NCBI RefSeq assembly: GCF_000758665.1
Contig: NZ_CP009285.1
Location: forward strand, 4,216,001-4,280,000
Direction of reading: 5' to 3'
Source: Paenibacillus borealis
GTDB taxonomy: Bacteria > Bacillota > Bacilli > Paenibacillales > Paenibacillaceae
Length of the DNA stretch: 64,000 bases
The notes below the pieces were generated by a model that saw only the letters and a list, made by a program, of their open reading frames with translations, did not search any database and was not told the DNA's origin. Positions 62,642-64,000 of the stretch are shown here, piece by piece (position 1 is the stretch's first letter; every line of letters starts with the position of its first letter). A program made the position numbers and the translations under genes.

Positions 62642-63202
62642 TTGAAGCATAACCCCATTATTGCCTCGATCACCGAGGAGTCACAGATTGATCAGGCGGT
62701 TGCCTGCGGAGTGAAGCGTGTGAATCTGATGACCGGCAACATCAATAACCTGGAGCAGATTGTGAAGCCGCTGCGGCATGCAGGCAAGCAGGTCTTTGTC
62801 CATGTGGAGATGGTCGGCGGAATTGGCAGAGATGCGGCGGCCATTCAGTATTTGGCCGAAGCCTTCCGGATCGACGGGATCATTACCACCAAGAGCAATG
62901 CGATCGCCACAGCCAGAGCGCACGGGCTCGCCAGTATCCAGCGGGTCTTCGCCATTGATACGGCAGCGGTAGAGACTGCCCTGCGTATGATCAAGAACTG
63001 TAACCCCGACGAGGTCGAGCTGATGCCCGGACTGATGCCGAGGATTATCAGGGACATGAAGCAGCGCATTAAGCAGCCGCTGATCGTGGGCGGACTGATT
63101 AGGGAAAAGCAGGAAATCAGCAGTGCGCTGGACAGCGGTGCCGATTATGTCTCCATTGGGGACGCGGCCCTGTGGCAGTGGAAGCGTGAAACAAGTGAAT
63201 AA
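62642..63202 (+). CDS. glpP: Glycerol-3-phosphate-responsive antiterminator GlpP
   Basis: A 186-residue TIM-barrel-like RNA-binding antiterminator. Motifs VNLMTGNINNL, FVHVEMVGGIGRD, GIITTKSNAIATARAHGL, VELMPGLMPRII and LIVGGLIREKQEI are those of the GlpP family. It starts at TTG after GGGAGGATGCTTAC. With glycerol-3-phosphate bound, GlpP lets transcription pass leader terminators of glp genes. None of glpF, glpK or glpD lies within the window; a HAD phosphatase gene follows after a T-rich leader. Confidence 0.94.
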   Translation: MKHNPIIASITEESQIDQAVACGVKRVNLMTGNINNLEQIVKPLRHAGKQVFVHVEMVGGIGRDAAAIQYLAEAFRIDGIITTKSNAIATARAHGLASIQRVFAIDTAAVETALRMIKNCNPDEVELMPGLMPRIIRDMKQRIKQPLIVGGLIREKQEISSALDSGADYVSIGDAALWQWKRETSE

Positions 63203-63260
63203 AGTACCCCGGGGTGGAGACGATGAGAAAACCCAGCGGTCAGTCATTAGCATTCGATGG

Positions 63261-63310
63261 AGCCTTGTCAGGCTGTAATTGGAGGCTTAATTTCTGAAGC
63301 TGGTTTTTTT
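63261..63310 (+). promoter_or_regulatory. Leader with possible antiterminator/terminator hairpins
   Basis: AGCCT (63261-63265) pairs with AGGCT (63270-63274). A GCTT/AAGC pair (63285-63288, 63297-63300) is followed by a T run (63304-63310). The element separates glpP from a HAD phosphatase gene and might be a GlpP target, but the stems are short. Confidence 0.3.
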
Positions 63311-63366
63311 GTGCGGAAATTCCGGCGCAGAGAACCAGTGAACCTGAATGAAAGGAGCAAGCGCTG

Positions 63367-64000
63367 ATGGACATCGCTTCATATGAAGCCTACTGCTTTG
63401 ATTTGGATGGTACTGTGCTGATTGGCGATCAGCTGCTTGCTGGCGTGGGGGAGACGATTGCAGAGCTGCGGCGAAGAGGCAGGAGAATTCTTTTTCTGAC
63501 CAACAGCTCGGTCCATTCTCCCCGGGATTGCCGGCGCAGGCTGGAACACATGGGGCTGGCCTGTGCAGAAGATGAAATATTGACGGCACTGTATGTCAGC
63601 GGCAGCTACTTCGCGCGGGAAGAGCCGGAAGCCAGGGTGTATCTGGTTGGAGAAGCGGTGATGCGAAGGCAGATGGAGGAGTCTGGAGTGGACGTCACTG
63701 AGGACCCGGAGGCAGCAACCCATGTACTGGTAGGCATGGACCGGGATTTCAATTACGGGAAGCTGGTGCTAGGAATGAGAGCGGCAAGAGGAGGCGCCAG
63801 GCTGGTGGCGGTCAATCCCGATCCGGCCTGCCCGGTGCCCGGAGGTTATATCCCGGATACCTGGGCGATTGTAAAAGCGCTGGAAACTGCGGCCGGGACA
63901 GAGGCTGAGCTGATTATTGGCAAGCCTTCCCCCTATTATGCGCAGGAGGCGCTTCGCCTGCTGGCTTGTCCCCCGGAGCAATGCCTGATGGTGGGCGACC
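63367..64000 (+). CDS. HAD-IIA family phosphatase (partial, runs off the window)
   Basis: The first 211 residues of a NagD/AraL-like HAD phosphatase. Motif I is CFDLDGTVLIG, motif II is FLTNSS, and the cap region has the NPDPACP stretch. The frame stays open to the window edge at LMVGD, where the motif IV acid begins. ATG 63367 follows AAAGGAG. It lies behind glpP, so a small phosphoester such as glycerol phosphate or phosphoglycolate is a likely substrate, but this is inferred. Confidence 0.9.
   Translation, partial: MDIASYEAYCFDLDGTVLIGDQLLAGVGETIAELRRRGRRILFLTNSSVHSPRDCRRRLEHMGLACAEDEILTALYVSGSYFAREEPEARVYLVGEAVMRRQMEESGVDVTEDPEAATHVLVGMDRDFNYGKLVLGMRAARGGARLVAVNPDPACPVPGGYIPDTWAIVKALETAAGTEAELIIGKPSPYYAQEALRLLACPPEQCLMVGD

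Overview
The window looks like chromosome of a Paenibacillus-type Firmicute (inference). The signs are moderately high GC, strong AGGAGG ribosome sites, TTG/GTG starts, three oligosaccharide ABC importers that carry no ATPase gene of their own, YesM/YesN-type two-component pairs next to them, very large modular secreted glycosidases, and a GlpP antiterminator. No rRNA, tRNA, CRISPR array or transposase was seen.

Region 1 (about 1-5020) is a small RiPP-like cassette. On the minus strand a 33-codon ORF with an excellent ribosome site (3617-3718) is followed by a 9-bp stem-loop, a cobalamin-binding-type radical SAM enzyme (1320-3542) and an MFS exporter (5-1291). A FAD oxidoreductase (3929-5017) is divergent from it. 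The 33-residue peptide is acidic at its N-terminus and Asn-rich at its C-terminus, with no Cys or Ser. This is the best candidate here for an undescribed natural-product system. Region 2 (5023-6609) is a ketopantoate-reductase-like enzyme divergent from a TetR regulator, with a 22-bp operator-like palindrome between them.

Region 3 (6689-21404) is a glycan locus. It holds a membrane-bound AraC regulator, a divergent lipoprotein/permease importer, an (alpha/alpha)6-type glycosidase, a FAD oxidoreductase, a 1249-residue secreted GH42-like enzyme and a Gfo/Idh/MocA dehydrogenase. A 1604-residue secreted GH39-like protein with CBM9 and Big_2 modules follows (21622-26436). Region 4 (26601-41999) holds a GH38 alpha-mannosidase, a YesM/YesN pair, two overlapping FAD oxidoreductases (one with HEAT-like repeats), a second importer whose MalG-type permease has a roughly 170-residue extracytoplasmic insertion, a further FAD oxidoreductase and an SGNH esterase. 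The repeated pairing of FAD oxidoreductases with glycosidases and importers suggests oxidative processing of imported sugars.

Region 5 (about 42300-62380) is best read as a xanthan-utilisation locus. It has a secreted GH9 enzyme with duplicated CBM and Ig-like modules (endoxanthanase-like), a YesN/YesM pair, an importer, GH88 (unsaturated glucuronyl hydrolase), GH92 alpha-mannosidase, a cytoplasmic PL8 lyase and a secreted PL8 xanthan lyase with a golvesin-like C-terminal domain. In the likely scheme, GH9 and the secreted PL8 cut xanthan outside the cell, the importer brings in fragments, and cytoplasmic PL8, GH88 and GH92 (perhaps with GH38 and the esterase) strip the mannose-glucuronate-mannose side chain. 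Candidate control sites include a cre site, paired TGTGATCTATA boxes before the regulator, and 21-bp repeats before the secreted PL8. The GH9 gene shows a single-base frameshift near its 3' end. The window ends with glpP and the start of a HAD-IIA phosphatase (63367 onward, cut by the window edge).
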